DNA of 64,000 bases from Vibrio proteolyticus NBRC 13287 (GCF_000467125.1 NZ_BATJ01000001.1:372001-436000); one strand, 5' to 3'. Positions 46,622 through 55,364 are shown, numbered from the stretch's first letter. A program made the numbers and translations. The notes: a model not told the origin generated them from the letters alone.

Positions 46622-47508
46622 TGCGTCACCTCCCGCGTGAGAGTGTCAGTCATGAGGGTGGCAAAACGAACCGACGACGGAATGGCACCAAAGCTCCACA
46701 CGGCCTGCACTCGCAAAGCCGGATGCCCGGTTTGTTTGACCAGATACTGCCAGTAGGCATCCTTTTCCAGATGCTCACTGACACCGGCTGGCAGCGGCTC
46801 CACCACCACCAGTTGTCCTGACAGCCCCTGCAGGCGATCAATGCCAATCAAGCCAAACCCCCAAGAGTTGGTGGTCTCTTTCCACGCATTCTCCAGACCA
46901 AGCTGGTTAATCGCAATACTGTACAAACTGTTGTTACCGAACACGCGCACATGCTGGCTGTCCATAAATTGGATCATAATCAGCGGAGGAGTGCCTTGCG
47001 GGAGTTTCTGTTTCAGTGTTGCAAATGTCTGCTCCGCGTCATGGATAACCCTTTCCGCTGCACCTTCACGTTCTGTGAGACGCGCCAGCGTCCGGGTAAA
47101 TGTTTTTAGTGCCGACCAACTGATGTCTCCATCGGTGTAAAGCGGTACGGATTCTACTCTGGCAACACGCGACAACTGCGGCTCCAGGGATTGAAAACGA
47201 GGTGAAATGAAAATGGTATCGAGATCCAGTTCAGACAAACGTTCCAGATTTGGCTGAGTACGCAAACCGACGTCCACCGTGGTGTCCGGTAAGCGTGGGC
47301 TGCGAACCCAGGCGTTGTAATCCGCCTGCTGAGCAGATGCTACCGGCGTCAGTCCCAAAGCCAGCAGTGTTTCGGTCTGTGTCCAGTCTATCGACATCAC
47401 CCGCGGGCTGATGGGAGAAGACAGCTGCTGAGCCTCGGCGAAAGCGCCTTGCGCCATCAACAAGCTCGCCACCATAATCAGACGAGAGAATGGGAATAAC
47501 CTTAACAT
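46618..47508 (-). CDS. fhuD: Periplasmic ferric hydroxamate binding protein (FhuD)
   Basis: 296 residues. A signal peptide of ~24 residues ends AFAEA. The type III binding-protein fold follows: [21 protein letters not shown], then [22 protein letters not shown], and a long linking helix before FVDSQ-like [15 protein letters not shown]. It receives the ferric siderophore from the receptor and hands it to FhuB. Overlaps with fhuC (7 bp) and fhuB (4 bp) indicate one transcript. Confidence 0.92.
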   Translation of the reverse strand: MLRLFPFSRLIMVASLLMAQGAFAEAQQLSSPISPRVMSIDWTQTETLLALGLTPVASAQQADYNAWVRSPRLPDTTVDVGLRTQPNLERLSELDLDTIFISPRFQSLEPQLSRVARVESVPLYTDGDISWSALKTFTRTLARLTEREGAAERVIHDAEQTFATLKQKLPQGTPPLIMIQFMDSQHVRVFGNNSLYSIAINQLGLENAWKETTNSWGFGLIGIDRLQGLSGQLVVVEPLPAGVSEHLEKDAYWQYLVKQTGHPALRVQAVWSFGAIPSSVRFATLMTDTLTREVTQ

Positions 47509-48266
47509 GGCATGGCCACCGGATAGCCAGCCGGGTGATCCGTAATGTGCATCTCGATGCCATATATCTGGTTGAGCTGAGGCTCAGTAAATACCTGTTC
47601 CACACTGCCTTGCACGATCATTTCTCCGCTGTGCAGCGCAACGATGTGATCGCAGAAGCGAGCGGCCATATTGATATCATGAATGACGATAATGACGCCG
47701 AGATTCAGCTCCTGGCTGAGCTTTTTGATCAGGTTCAACATCTCGACCTGATGCGCCACATCCAGCGCAGAAAGCGGTTCGTCCAGTAGCAGATACTGGG
47801 TGCGCTGTGCTAGAAGCATCGCCAACCAGACACGCTGACGTTCACCACCAGACAGGGTATCCACCAGACGATCGGCGTACTTTAGTGTGTCGGTCAGTGT
47901 CATCGCTTCCTGAATGTACTGTTTGTCCTGACCGTTCAGGCGCCCAAGCAAACCATGCCAGGGATAGCGACCAAAACTGACTAAATCACGGGCTGAAAGG
48001 CTGTCTGTCGCCGGCAGATGTTGTGGTAAATAAGCCACTTGCCGGGCAAACTGCTTGTCACTCCATTGTGAGACGGGCTTTTTGTCGAGTAAGACTTCAC
48101 CACCGGTGGCTTTTTGCTGTTGAGCCAATAGCTTAAGCAGAGTCGACTTTCCAGAGCCATTATGCCCAACTAGGGCATAGATTTTTCCTGGCTCAAACGC
48201 CATATCAAAGTGTTTCAGCAGCGCCCTGTCACCGACGTGAAATTCCAGCTCTTTTGCCGCGAGCAT
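47502..48266 (-). CDS. fhuC: Ferric siderophore ABC ATPase (FhuC)
   Basis: 254 residues. Walker A GHNGSGKST near residue 34, signature LSGGERQRVWLAM near residue 139, Walker B YLLLDEPLSALD, and the switch His in VIHDINMAA. It is the first gene of fhuCDB. A palindromic Fur-like site lies in the 190-bp gap before it, shared with the divergent phosphopantetheinyl transferase gene. Confidence 0.94.
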   Translation of the reverse strand: MLAAKELEFHVGDRALLKHFDMAFEPGKIYALVGHNGSGKSTLLKLLAQQQKATGGEVLLDKKPVSQWSDKQFARQVAYLPQHLPATDSLSARDLVSFGRYPWHGLLGRLNGQDKQYIQEAMTLTDTLKYADRLVDTLSGGERQRVWLAMLLAQRTQYLLLDEPLSALDVAHQVEMLNLIKKLSQELNLGVIIVIHDINMAARFCDHIVALHSGEMIVQGSVEQVFTEPQLNQIYGIEMHITDHPAGYPVAMPC

Positions 48267-48358
48267 ATTTTATCCTGTTATTTTCCTGCTTAATTCTGGG
48301 GTTAATCGGTTGTAACTTAAAGATTAACAAGGGGTGATTTATATAACAGCCAACAAAC

Positions 48359-48385
48359 AAATGCAAACCATTTTCATTTGCATTA
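48359..48385. promoter_or_regulatory. Fur-like operator between fhuC and the PPTase gene
   Basis: ATGCAAA, nine bases, TTTGCAT forms an inverted repeat with a CATTTTCATTTGC core that fits a Fur site of the 7-1-7 type. It is placed to repress both divergent units. Confidence 0.65.
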
Positions 48386-48454
48386 ATATTTAAAAAGATT
48401 AGGCTATATCCCTGATATCTAAAGGGTTGGCAACAGGCTAGGTAGGATAAGTTT

Positions 48455-49195
48455 ATGATAAAAAGGGCATTAGACAGTGCCATACAATGGCGGTTCGGTG
48501 CCGCTCGGGTGGAGTGTGTCGTGTCGGAGATAGCTGGTGTACAGGAAAAGCATCCTCTTTACCTCGCCCGAGTTGGTTTTGATCACAGCCAGTTTGACCC
48601 AAGTTGGTTTGCCATCGCTGGCATCGACTGCCCCGCACAAATTTCGGCCAGCCGGCTTCTCCGCCAGGCCGAGTTTTTTGCCGGGCGCCTTGCCGCCCAC
48701 ACCGCACTTAAAGCATTCAATCAAGTGCCCGTCTCCATCCCCATCAACCCTGATCGTACACCGGCCTTCCCACCCGGCTTCTGCGGCTCAATTTCACACA
48801 GTGGCGAACAGGCTGTGGCCCTGGTTGCGTGCAGCAATCCGTCAGTCCTACGTCCCGGTATTGATATTCAAACGATAGTGACAATCGAGCAAAGCGCTGA
48901 CATTCAACCTTTGGTGGCCACAGAAGGTGAGTTGGCGATCATGACGGCTGCGGGACTTTCCAGAGAAATGGCTGTCACCGCGATATTCTCGGCGAAAGAA
49001 GCTCTGTACAAAGCGCTCTTTCCCTTAGTGGGTGACGTGCTCGAATTTGACGTGGTGACATTGATACAGCACAACGATTCACTGCTGCACTTCGAAGCGG
49101 GGCCCTCACTGCGAGCTTACGGGATCAGACCTCACCTCCACTGCCACCTAGAGATACAGGATCAGCACGTCCAGTGTGTTACCTGGCAGGCTTGA
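48455..49195 (+). CDS. EntD-like 4'-phosphopantetheinyl transferase
   Basis: 246 residues. It converts apo carrier domains to the holo form with coenzyme A. The motifs are in order: GFCGSISHSGEQAVAL near residue 107, PGIDIQ near residue 133 with the magnesium-binding Asp, and FSAKEALYKALFP near residue 187. The four carrier domains of the neighbouring NRPSs are the likely substrates. It is divergent from fhuC and ends at a clear terminator. Confidence 0.93.
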   Translation: MIKRALDSAIQWRFGAARVECVVSEIAGVQEKHPLYLARVGFDHSQFDPSWFAIAGIDCPAQISASRLLRQAEFFAGRLAAHTALKAFNQVPVSIPINPDRTPAFPPGFCGSISHSGEQAVALVACSNPSVLRPGIDIQTIVTIEQSADIQPLVATEGELAIMTAAGLSREMAVTAIFSAKEALYKALFPLVGDVLEFDVVTLIQHNDSLLHFEAGPSLRAYGIRPHLHCHLEIQDQHVQCVTWQA

Positions 49196-49198
49196 TAA

Positions 49199-49228
49199 CA
49201 AAACAGCCCTAAACGGGGCTGTTTTGTT
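49199..49228. terminator. Bidirectional terminator after the PPTase gene
   Basis: AAACAGCCC, five-base loop, GGGGCTGTTTTG, placed between convergent genes and U-rich on both strands. Confidence 0.85.
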
Positions 49229-49240
49229 CGTCTAATAGAT

Positions 49241-51238
49241 TCAGGCCAGCTTAAACTTCGTCAGTTCACTTTCCACTCGGGCGGCGTCTACCCGATAACC
49301 ATCGACGATCTGATTAAGCGCAGAGGCGAGTTGACCGGTTTCTTCCGCAATCCCCGTCAGCGTATCCACATCTAAATCCACCTCATGGCACGCTTTAGAC
49401 TGCTCTTCCGTCGCATTGGCGATACTGGTAATGTGCTGATTAACCAGTTCTATCACGTGCTCAAGTTCCGAGACGCTGGACTTGGTGGTATTCACAGATT
49501 CGAACGTATTGTCACTGGCTTCACGACTCTTACGCATGTTGTCCACTGAACGATTGGTGTTATCGCAAATTTTACTCAGTAATTCGCTGATGTGTTCTGT
49601 GGCTTCTTTACTGCGCTGCGCCAGATCCCGAACCTCAGAAGCAACAACGGCAAAGCCTCTCCCCTGTTCTCCAGCGCGGGCAGCTTCAATCGCGGCATTG
49701 AGGGCCAGTAGGTTAGTTTGTTCTGATATACCATTGATGGTGTCGACAATGCTGCTGACCCGCGCGGCATCCTGTTCCAGTTGTTGCATGCATTGTTGAG
49801 TTTCACCGATCTGTTGCGCGAGCGCTTCCACATTGGAGAACGACGAGTTACTCTGCGACAAACAGACCATCACCTGTTGCGTCATGGACTCCGTTTCTTC
49901 CAATGCGCGTGTCGCCGATGAAGCAATTTCGTTACTGGACTGGGCCAGTTCAGTCATGGATGCTGCGATATTCGTGCATTTTGCAGTCGTGGCTTCGCTG
50001 CTCTTACCCAGCTCAACAGAGCGTGAAACCACCTGGTCCAAACGCTGCTGACTTTGTTGATCTGCTTCAGTAACGCTGGATAACAGCGACCCAAGCGTGC
50101 GATTGAGCCGGTTGATACTCGATGAGATATGCGCTATTTCGTCTTTTCCCTGGTCGTCCAGTTGTAAAGCCAGATTGCGCTCTTCCGACATCACCTGGAG
50201 CTTTCGAGTCAAACCGCCAACCCGGGCTTTCAAGCTCGAGACACTCATCATCAATAACAGGGAGAGAAGCACGGCGCTGACACCACACAGCAGCATCGTC
50301 AACCACGCCATCTGGCTGGCCTGCTGTGCTTGGCTATCTGCCTGAGTTTGCATGTCTTGCTGGATCTGATTGCGGACTTGATTGATCAATTTGATGCGCT
50401 CAGTAGCCATAGCAAACCACTGAGTTGCAGCTGGTCCTTTTACCGAATCCAGCGTATCGCTCTGATTCAAAAATGCCTGCTGAACAGCTTCCACTTCTTG
50501 CCACGTTTTGCTCTGCTTGGCCTGATTTAAACTCTGCATCATATCAACTGGCAAGCTTAACCGAGCGTTTCGTTCCGCGTAGCCGCCCGTTTGAATGTAA
50601 TTGTTGATATTAGCGTAGACTGATTCTGTGCTACTGCCTCGGGCGAACACCCCATTCAAAGCGCCTCGTACCTGACCAGCACGCTCTTTCATGGTCACTA
50701 CGGCCACCAGCGACTTACCCAGTTGCGCCATATCCGACAAATGAATTTTAGACAGCAACGCACCGGCGTTATCGATCGCTAACTGATTGATGTTGGAATA
50801 ATAAGCGAACGGAGAAACAGACAACTGCAGTTGGTCTACCTGACCACGTACGTTATTGAGTTGCGCCAGTTGTGATTTCACGTCTTGCCCCAGATCGTTC
50901 ACATAGGCAGGAGAAAGATACTCAGGCTGAAAACTCAGTAACGCCTTAATATGCAGATCCGCGACCTGACGTTGTTTTTTCAACGCCTGAACCTGCTCTC
51001 CCTTTCCCTGGCTGCCTATCACTCCCGCGGTAAGACCTCGCTCAACCGCCAGATTGTGTGCCAGGTTGTCATACAGCATAACCAGGTGAACCGCCTCGCG
51101 ATCGGCGTTTGCGGCTTCTTTAGTAGCAAAAAAGCCACTACTGAGATAAATCGCCAGTGCGACCGTGAGGAGTAACGGCACCCCTGCAACAAAACTGACA
51201 ATAATGTGAAATGGATACTGACGAAACCAACGCTTCAT
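49241..51238 (-). CDS. Methyl-accepting chemotaxis protein with NIT sensor domain
   Basis: 665 residues. Transmembrane segment ~12-34; periplasmic helical sensor ~45-300 with [16 protein letters not shown] and [18 protein letters not shown], the two motifs of the nitrate/nitrite-sensing (NIT) fold; second membrane segment ~308-332; HAMP region to ~385; and a signalling domain whose hairpin tip reads [20 protein letters not shown]. It should relay ligand binding to CheA/CheW at the cell pole. Nitrate or nitrite as ligand is inferred from the domain, not proven. Confidence 0.9.
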   Translation of the reverse strand: MKRWFRQYPFHIIVSFVAGVPLLLTVALAIYLSSGFFATKEAANADREAVHLVMLYDNLAHNLAVERGLTAGVIGSQGKGEQVQALKKQRQVADLHIKALLSFQPEYLSPAYVNDLGQDVKSQLAQLNNVRGQVDQLQLSVSPFAYYSNINQLAIDNAGALLSKIHLSDMAQLGKSLVAVVTMKERAGQVRGALNGVFARGSSTESVYANINNYIQTGGYAERNARLSLPVDMMQSLNQAKQSKTWQEVEAVQQAFLNQSDTLDSVKGPAATQWFAMATERIKLINQVRNQIQQDMQTQADSQAQQASQMAWLTMLLCGVSAVLLSLLLMMSVSSLKARVGGLTRKLQVMSEERNLALQLDDQGKDEIAHISSSINRLNRTLGSLLSSVTEADQQSQQRLDQVVSRSVELGKSSEATTAKCTNIAASMTELAQSSNEIASSATRALEETESMTQQVMVCLSQSNSSFSNVEALAQQIGETQQCMQQLEQDAARVSSIVDTINGISEQTNLLALNAAIEAARAGEQGRGFAVVASEVRDLAQRSKEATEHISELLSKICDNTNRSVDNMRKSREASDNTFESVNTTKSSVSELEHVIELVNQHITSIANATEEQSKACHEVDLDVDTLTGIAEETGQLASALNQIVDGYRVDAARVESELTKFKLA

Positions 51239-51396
51239 AACTTTTTCCTTAGTTATTTCATGGACATTGAGCGTACACTTAGAAGCTAGGTGATTTCAGT
51301 AAAATGTCCCGTTTATATCAGAATCATTTCAATAACTTGTGCACTGGGTCAAACCAACACATCCATCAGTAACGGGTTATAACATCAGAGAAAACC

Positions 51397-51426
51397 AAAA
51401 AAAGCCGCAGAATGCGGCTTTTATCT
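51397..51426 (-). terminator. Terminator of the 74-aa gene
   Basis: On the minus strand AAAGCCGCA, three-base loop, TGCGGCTTT and a seven-base T run, directly after the stop. Confidence 0.85.
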
Positions 51427-51650
51427 CAGTGCTGGGTTCCCGTTGGATTGGTCCCAAATTCGGCTTGATCATAAATGTCAGCCAGTGTCTTTTCACTTTT
51501 GCTTTGCGGTTTTTTACGTCGAACTGACTGGTAACAATAAGCTTGCGCTTCCAGAGCTTTTTGATGCTCTTTCGCAGACTGGATAAATTCTGAATCAGAC
51601 ATCGCCTGCTGGCGTAAGCGGTTCACTCTTTCTAAGGTTTCCCACAACAT
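51426..51650 (-). CDS. Small orphan protein, 74 aa, with a LexA-like operator
   Basis: No recognised family. It is hydrophilic and helical, with a coiled-coil-like start (LERVNRLRQQAMSDSEF) and a basic middle (RRKKPQSKSEK). A single cysteine is present. The evidence for a real gene is strong: GGAGGTG seven bases before ATG, a textbook promoter upstream, and a terminator directly after the stop. The promoter carries a LexA-type inverted repeat across its start point, so DNA-damage control is suspected. The function is unknown. Confidence 0.75.
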   Translation of the reverse strand: MLWETLERVNRLRQQAMSDSEFIQSAKEHQKALEAQAYCYQSVRRKKPQSKSEKTLADIYDQAEFGTNPTGTQH

Positions 51651-51669
51651 ACGTCACCTCCAGTAGTTA

Positions 51670-51733
51670 CTGTATGTAAACCCAGTATAACTCGAATCAC
51701 TATAGCGTCAAGTGATACTGTATAAAATCACAT
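51670..51733 (-). promoter_or_regulatory. Sigma-70 promoter with two LexA-like boxes
   Basis: Minus strand: TTGACG (-35, plus coordinates 51706-51711), 16 bases, TATACT (-10, 51684-51689). CTGGGTTTACATACAG (51670-51685) covers the expected start point, and ATGTGATTTTATACAG (51718-51733) lies upstream; both match CTGT-N8-ACAG at seven of eight positions. An extra ATCACT/AGTGAT repeat overlaps the -35 element. Confidence 0.55.
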
Positions 51734-51931
51734 GAAACTCAGTACTACCACTGATGACAGGTTCAAAATCGAAGAAGACACCCCTGTTGAAATAAAACCT
51801 AATAGATTGTTTTTATTTACTTTTAATACGAAGTTGTTTTTATAACCAAAGAAGAACTCTGCACCTACGCGACCCAATTTTTCAGGTGCGGCGGTATACA
51901 GTGAATCAAAGCTGGTTATAGGAATGAGCCA
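51728..51931 (-). pseudogene. Possible gene remnant, outer-membrane-like C-terminal fragment
   Basis: An open stretch of 67 codons without a usable start includes SLYTAAPEKLGRVGAE then FFFGYKNNFVLKV, which looks like protein-coding sequence with alternating beta pattern. It is bounded by stops and runs into the promoter of the 74-residue gene. It may be the decayed end of a larger gene. No homologue is recognised. Confidence 0.3.
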
Positions 51932-52169
51932 TCAGATTAGATTTCTACACTCAGTGATCGGCGGAGATGCGAAATACAACTCCACTTGGTAAGCAACTCG
52001 GCTTACTCGTCCCTATTTGAAGACGTGGTTCAACATTGAATTAAGGGCTTCTAAGTTCGAATTCTCTAAAGCTGGGGAGAGCAATCAGCCGACTAAAAGC
52101 CAGCTAATTTGAAAACATAGATAGGAAAGGAATGAGTCTGTGCATCAATGGAACGTGGAGATGCTCTCA
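51932..52169. other. Intergenic stretch, no gene seen
   Basis: Stops occur in all frames and no ribosome site with a usable ORF, hairpin terminator or RNA gene is evident. It may be decayed sequence continuous with the remnant beside it. Confidence 0.4.
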
Positions 52170-52370
52170 TTATTGTTTGCTAATAAAACGTTCAGCACTT
52201 GCAAAAAGCGCATCACACTGCTTCTTCTGCTTTGCGTACTCAGCCGTACCCTCTTCTAAGGAATCGAGTACTTCTTTGGCTTTATGGTAGTTCCCGACCA
52301 TTACTGCGAATCTTTCTTCGAAATCGCTTTTCTTCGTTTTATTGCCAGTTTTTCTTTTAGGTTTGCGCAT
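52170..52370 (-). CDS. Small basic protein, 66 aa
   Basis: A Lys-rich N-terminus (MRKPKRKTGNKTKKSDFEE) is followed by a helical hairpin-like stretch with two cysteines absent except one at QCDALF. No family is recognised. AGAGGAC precedes the ATG. It follows the 47-residue ORF by 15 bp, so the two are probably co-transcribed. Confidence 0.55.
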   Translation of the reverse strand: MRKPKRKTGNKTKKSDFEERFAVMVGNYHKAKEVLDSLEEGTAEYAKQKKQCDALFASAERFISKQ

Positions 52371-52385
52371 AAAGTCCTCTTTACA

Positions 52386-52529
52386 TCAAAGGTCTAACAA
52401 CGTGTTCTGCTGACGTTCCAGCAGAATGTCTTCGATCTTTCTTCTTATCTGGTGGATGTTATCCGGCTTATCATCTCTAGCATCATTGCTGCTTTTCAGT
52501 GATTTAGCTCTGGCTGCTTTCTTCTTCAA
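52386..52529 (-). CDS. Tiny basic protein, 47 aa, TTG start
   Basis: The ORF opens with TTG at 52529, with TGAGGT eight bases upstream, and ends at 52386. The product starts KKKAARAKSLKSS and ends IRRKIEDILLERQQNTLLDL, a basic tail followed by an amphipathic helix. The codon pattern and close spacing to the 66-residue gene (15 bp) support coding. The opposite strand shows a longer hydrophobic ORF that I take as its shadow. Confidence 0.5.
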   Translation of the reverse strand: MKKKAARAKSLKSSNDARDDKPDNIHQIRRKIEDILLERQQNTLLDL

Positions 52530-52538
52530 AGTGAAACC

Positions 52539-52655
52539 TCAGTCTATGGTTCGACACAAAATGTCCCTCAGAATTAAACCTTGTGAATCGTTAATTTCAC
52601 CAGTACTGGTTGACTCACAGAATGAAAAATCCAAATCAAAGAGACTGGTATGCAC
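52539..52655 (-). CDS. Possible tiny ORF, 38 aa, GTG start
   Basis: GTG at 52655 to TGA at 52539, nine bases before the next small ORF. The product reads HTSLFDLDFSFCESTSTGE and then INDSQGLILRDILCRTID. There is no good ribosome site, so this may be part of a decayed gene. It is listed because of its place in a same-strand series. Confidence 0.3.
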   Translation of the reverse strand: MHTSLFDLDFSFCESTSTGEINDSQGLILRDILCRTID

Positions 52656-52723
52656 TCTGGGTAAGATATAGCGTTTTAATACACCGCTGTTTAGCTAGTG
52701 AAAGGTGGCAGACCAAGGGTCTT

Positions 52724-52834
52724 TTATGATGAAGGTGATAGCGGATTTAGAACATAAGTAGTTTGTTCTTGCGGTATTTTCTGCTCACGCAGGACGTAAT
52801 ACCAATATAGTTTTCTATTAGTCTTTCGATTCAT
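52724..52834 (-). CDS. Tiny protein, 36 aa
   Basis: ATG at 52834 has an ideal AAGGAG six bases upstream, and the frame ends at TAA 52724. The product MNRKTNRKLYWYYVLREQK continues IPQEQTTYVLNPLSPSS: a basic, aromatic start and a polar end. It follows the cold-shock gene's terminator on the same strand. The strong site makes translation plausible; no homologue is recognised. Confidence 0.5.
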   Translation of the reverse strand: MNRKTNRKLYWYYVLREQKIPQEQTTYVLNPLSPSS

Positions 52835-52856
52835 ATTGCTCCTTAATAAGTATTGG

Positions 52857-52907
52857 AGAAGAAAGAACTCGCCATAACTAGGATCTAGGCCATAAACGAG
52901 TTCTCGC
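52857..52907 (-). terminator. Terminator of the cold-shock gene
   Basis: On the minus strand GAGAACTCG and CGAGTTCTTTC pair across a loop that itself contains a CCTAGATCCTAG-type repeat. It lies just after the cold-shock stop. Confidence 0.6.
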
Positions 52908-52920
52908 TATACAGTGTTGG

Positions 52921-53133
52921 TTACGCGAAAGTAACGGCCGCAGCTTGTGGGCCTTTGTTGCCCTGCTCTACGGTAAAGCTTACTTTTTGGCCTTCAGCTA
53001 GCGTTTTGAAGCCCTCTGACACAATAGCGTTGAAATGAACAAACACATCTGCGCCACCATTGTCTGGAGTGATAAAACCAAAGCCTTTTGACTCGTTAAA
53101 CCATTTTACTGAACCAGTTGTTTTATTTGACAT
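52921..53133 (-). CDS. Cold-shock domain protein (CspA family)
   Basis: 70 residues forming a single OB-fold cold-shock domain. The RNA-binding motifs are KGFGFITP (RNP1) near residue 16 and DVFVHF (RNP2) near residue 29. It opens with the usual [12 protein letters not shown]. It acts as an RNA chaperone that melts secondary structure. A long AT-rich region upstream would allow the extended 5' leader common to csp genes, but whether this copy is cold-induced cannot be told. Confidence 0.95.
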   Translation of the reverse strand: MSNKTTGSVKWFNESKGFGFITPDNGGADVFVHFNAIVSEGFKTLAEGQKVSFTVEQGNKGPQAAAVTFA

Positions 53134-53572
53134 ATATATCTCGATACATTGATAAGTTAAAAATGAAAGCTACTAAATCTGGAATGAAGAAAAAGGTATC
53201 GCAGGATAGATATGACGAACTGAATCGAAAGGAAACTGAGAAGATCTTGAACTAAATATATCATTAATAGCTCGCTGTTTGAGCTGCAGTCACTATACAC
53301 TGTGTGGGGATAATAGATAGTTATTTCGGTTTTTATTTTTTCTGGCATTCAAAACCGCAAGTTACCCATCCCCTCAAGAAAAGCAGATAGGGATACCATC
53401 TCTGTACCTGATCCAGAGTTGGAGCTCAGTGCGAATCGCTCTGGAACACGTCGAGGTCTAACCTTGTACCCACTCTGATAACAAGAAGCGCGAGGCGTCA
53501 TAACGCTTAAAGGGCAATGACGACAACTAAGACTTTCAGCACGATACCGTACCAACTAGGTTAAAATCGCAG
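53134..53572. other. Cold-shock upstream region and gene-poor stretch
   Basis: About 440 bp. The part next to the cold-shock gene should hold its promoter and leader RNA. The rest shows short ORFs on both strands without ribosome sites, which I do not call. No tRNA or repeat is seen. Confidence 0.4.
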
Positions 53573-53602
53573 ATAAAAAAGCCGCACGTAAAGTGCGGCG
53601 AA
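53573..53602 (-). terminator. Terminator of dps
   Basis: Minus strand GCCGCAC, five-base loop, GTGCGGC and six T, about 60 bp after the dps stop. Confidence 0.8.
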
Positions 53603-53661
53603 ACAAGGACAAGTGCTTTAGAGATAAAATGGAACAAATTGTCTTTGAGGAAGCAGGGCGC

Positions 53662-54138
53662 TTATTGAAGATACGCGTTCAACATCCACATCAGTTTTTC
53701 CTGTTCGCGAATGTAATCGCCCATCAGAGCTGCTGTACCTTCATCATCAGCGTTTCCTGCCTGTTCCAGGATCTCACGCTCTTTGCCCAGCAATACGCTG
53801 AAGCCATTCACTAAACCTTCCACACATTCAGTACCGCTAGTGGCGTTTTTATGTTCGGTAATCGCACTGTTTTCCAAATAACGGCTGAAGCTGTGATCGG
53901 GTGTAAATCCCAGAGTCAGGATACGTTCTGCCAGTTCATCGATCTTGGTTTGCAGATCGGTGTAGATTTCTTCAAATTTGACGTGCAATTCGAAGAACTG
54001 CTGACCTTTGATGTTCCAATGGTAACCGCGGGTATTCATGTACAGAACTTGGTAGAGAGCAAGAAGTTGGTTCAGTTCAGCTGCCAGCTCTTGTGCTTTA
54101 TTACTATCAAGACCGATAAGATTTGTTTGGCTAGACAT
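53662..54138 (-). CDS. dps: Dps-family ferritin-like DNA protection protein
   Basis: 158 residues, a four-helix ferritin-like subunit that forms dodecamers storing iron and protecting DNA from peroxide. The intersubunit ferroxidase residues are visible in YHWNIKGQQFFELHVKFEEIY (residues ~39-60). The N-terminus is short and only weakly basic, so DNA binding may be limited. AAGGAG precedes the ATG. It fits the iron theme of the window but is transcribed on its own. Confidence 0.93.
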   Translation of the reverse strand: MSSQTNLIGLDSNKAQELAAELNQLLALYQVLYMNTRGYHWNIKGQQFFELHVKFEEIYTDLQTKIDELAERILTLGFTPDHSFSRYLENSAITEHKNATSGTECVEGLVNGFSVLLGKEREILEQAGNADDEGTAALMGDYIREQEKLMWMLNAYLQ

Positions 54139-54382
54139 AAAACTCTCCTTAAGTAACCGATTTAAAAATTCGTTCGAGATGGTGATCTCTTTGATGGGGT
54201 TATTCTACGAAAGCAGACAAAATAGATAAAACCGTTTAAACCTATCGCTTTAATAGCTAAAAACTATGTCATAGAACAAAATATTTCGCAGAACACGCAG
54301 CTTTATGCGTAGGAATCTGTGTAAAATAGAGATATCTCAATGACTTGCCTAACGGCGACGGACACTCCGGACAATAATAACT

Positions 54383-55306
54383 ATGGATTACATCGCCCTT
54401 TCAAGGATTAGCCTGAAACACCTCACGGTGTTTCATGTATTGCTCAACACCCACAGTGTGACCGCAACCGCTCAGCAGTTGTGCGCCAGTCCATCCGGTA
54501 TTAGCAAAGTGTTGTCACAGCTACGTTCATTGTTGAAAGATGAGTTATTCTATCGCGATGGTACGCGCTTGGTTCCTACGCCCTTTGCGCTCAGTATGGG
54601 ACCGACTGTGCACGGTATTCTCTCCAGCATGAACGGCGTGCTTCATCATGGCGAGTTTGACCCTCAACAGTACAGCGGAGATTTTGCGATTGGCATGCGA
54701 GGCAGCAGTGTCGAGTTGTTTGCCCCGTTGTTGAGCCACATTGCCGAGCAACTGAACGGCGCATGCCGGCTCAACTTATATGCGAAAGAGCAGCTCGGTT
54801 TTGAGGCCTTGTTACGCGGTCAGGCGGATTTTATTATTCTGCCGCATGACATCAGTCAGCCGCCGACGCATATTAAAGACTTGGTGTGGAAGGTGATTCT
54901 GGATGATGAAATGGTTTGCCTGATGAACGCCGCACACCCGTTGGCAGACACCGCTCTCACCATCGATAGCTACCTCAGCTATCAACACGTTGGGGTCCAC
55001 GATCGCGAGCTGTCGCGACCATTCTTTGAGCAGCAATTGGCGCAACATCACCGGGCTCGCGACATCGCACTCTCCGTAGCAGATTTCGGCGCAGCAGCGA
55101 TTATGTGTCAGCACATGCCCTATCTATTCACCTGTTCGAAACGCTGGGCCAATGTTGCCTGTCAGACACGCAGTCTGATCCAGAAGAACCTGCCGTTTGA
55201 CTATGGTCATGTCGCCTATAGTTTGGTGTGGAATAAGCAGAGCCTCAACGACCCAGCCCAAAACTGGCTGCACCAACAATTGCAAAATACGCACTTACTA
55301 CCCTGA
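54383..55306 (+). CDS. LysR-type transcriptional regulator
   Basis: 307 residues. The N-terminal winged helix contains LKHLTVFHVLLNTHSVTATAQQLCASPSGISKVLSQLRSLL (residues ~11-51, split motif), and FYRDGTRLVPTPFA follows. The effector-binding domain spans ~90-305. It resembles the NodD/LeuO-like branch with a long first linker. The target is unknown; it is divergent from dps with about 240 bp between, which makes dps a possible but unproven target. Confidence 0.88.
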   Translation: MDYIALSRISLKHLTVFHVLLNTHSVTATAQQLCASPSGISKVLSQLRSLLKDELFYRDGTRLVPTPFALSMGPTVHGILSSMNGVLHHGEFDPQQYSGDFAIGMRGSSVELFAPLLSHIAEQLNGACRLNLYAKEQLGFEALLRGQADFIILPHDISQPPTHIKDLVWKVILDDEMVCLMNAAHPLADTALTIDSYLSYQHVGVHDRELSRPFFEQQLAQHHRARDIALSVADFGAAAIMCQHMPYLFTCSKRWANVACQTRSLIQKNLPFDYGHVAYSLVWNKQSLNDPAQNWLHQQLQNTHLLP

Positions 55307-55330
55307 GCACGCGATTTTGTGATGCTCGAA

Positions 55331-55364
55331 ACAGAAAAAGCCCCGATAAACGGGGCTTTTTCCG
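55331..55364. terminator. Bidirectional terminator
   Basis: AAAAAGCCCCG, five-base loop, CGGGGCTTTTT between the LysR gene (+) and the small winged-helix-like gene (-). Confidence 0.88.

Noticed and set aside
52426..52671. 81-residue hydrophobic ORF on the plus strand
   Set aside because: No ribosome site; it lies opposite small minus-strand ORFs that have better starts and a more natural composition.
53163..53255. 30-codon plus-strand ORF beginning [14 protein letters not shown]
   Set aside because: It reads plausibly but has no ribosome site and sits in the leader region of the cold-shock gene on the other strand.
53157..53555. Minus-strand ORFs of 63 and 68 residues upstream of the cold-shock gene
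   Set aside because: No ribosome sites, odd composition, and one spans the expected leader RNA of the cold-shock gene.
51397..53660. Integron cassette array
   Set aside because: Small orphan genes raise the idea, but I see no attC-like inverted repeats between them and they all run on one strand next to core genes.
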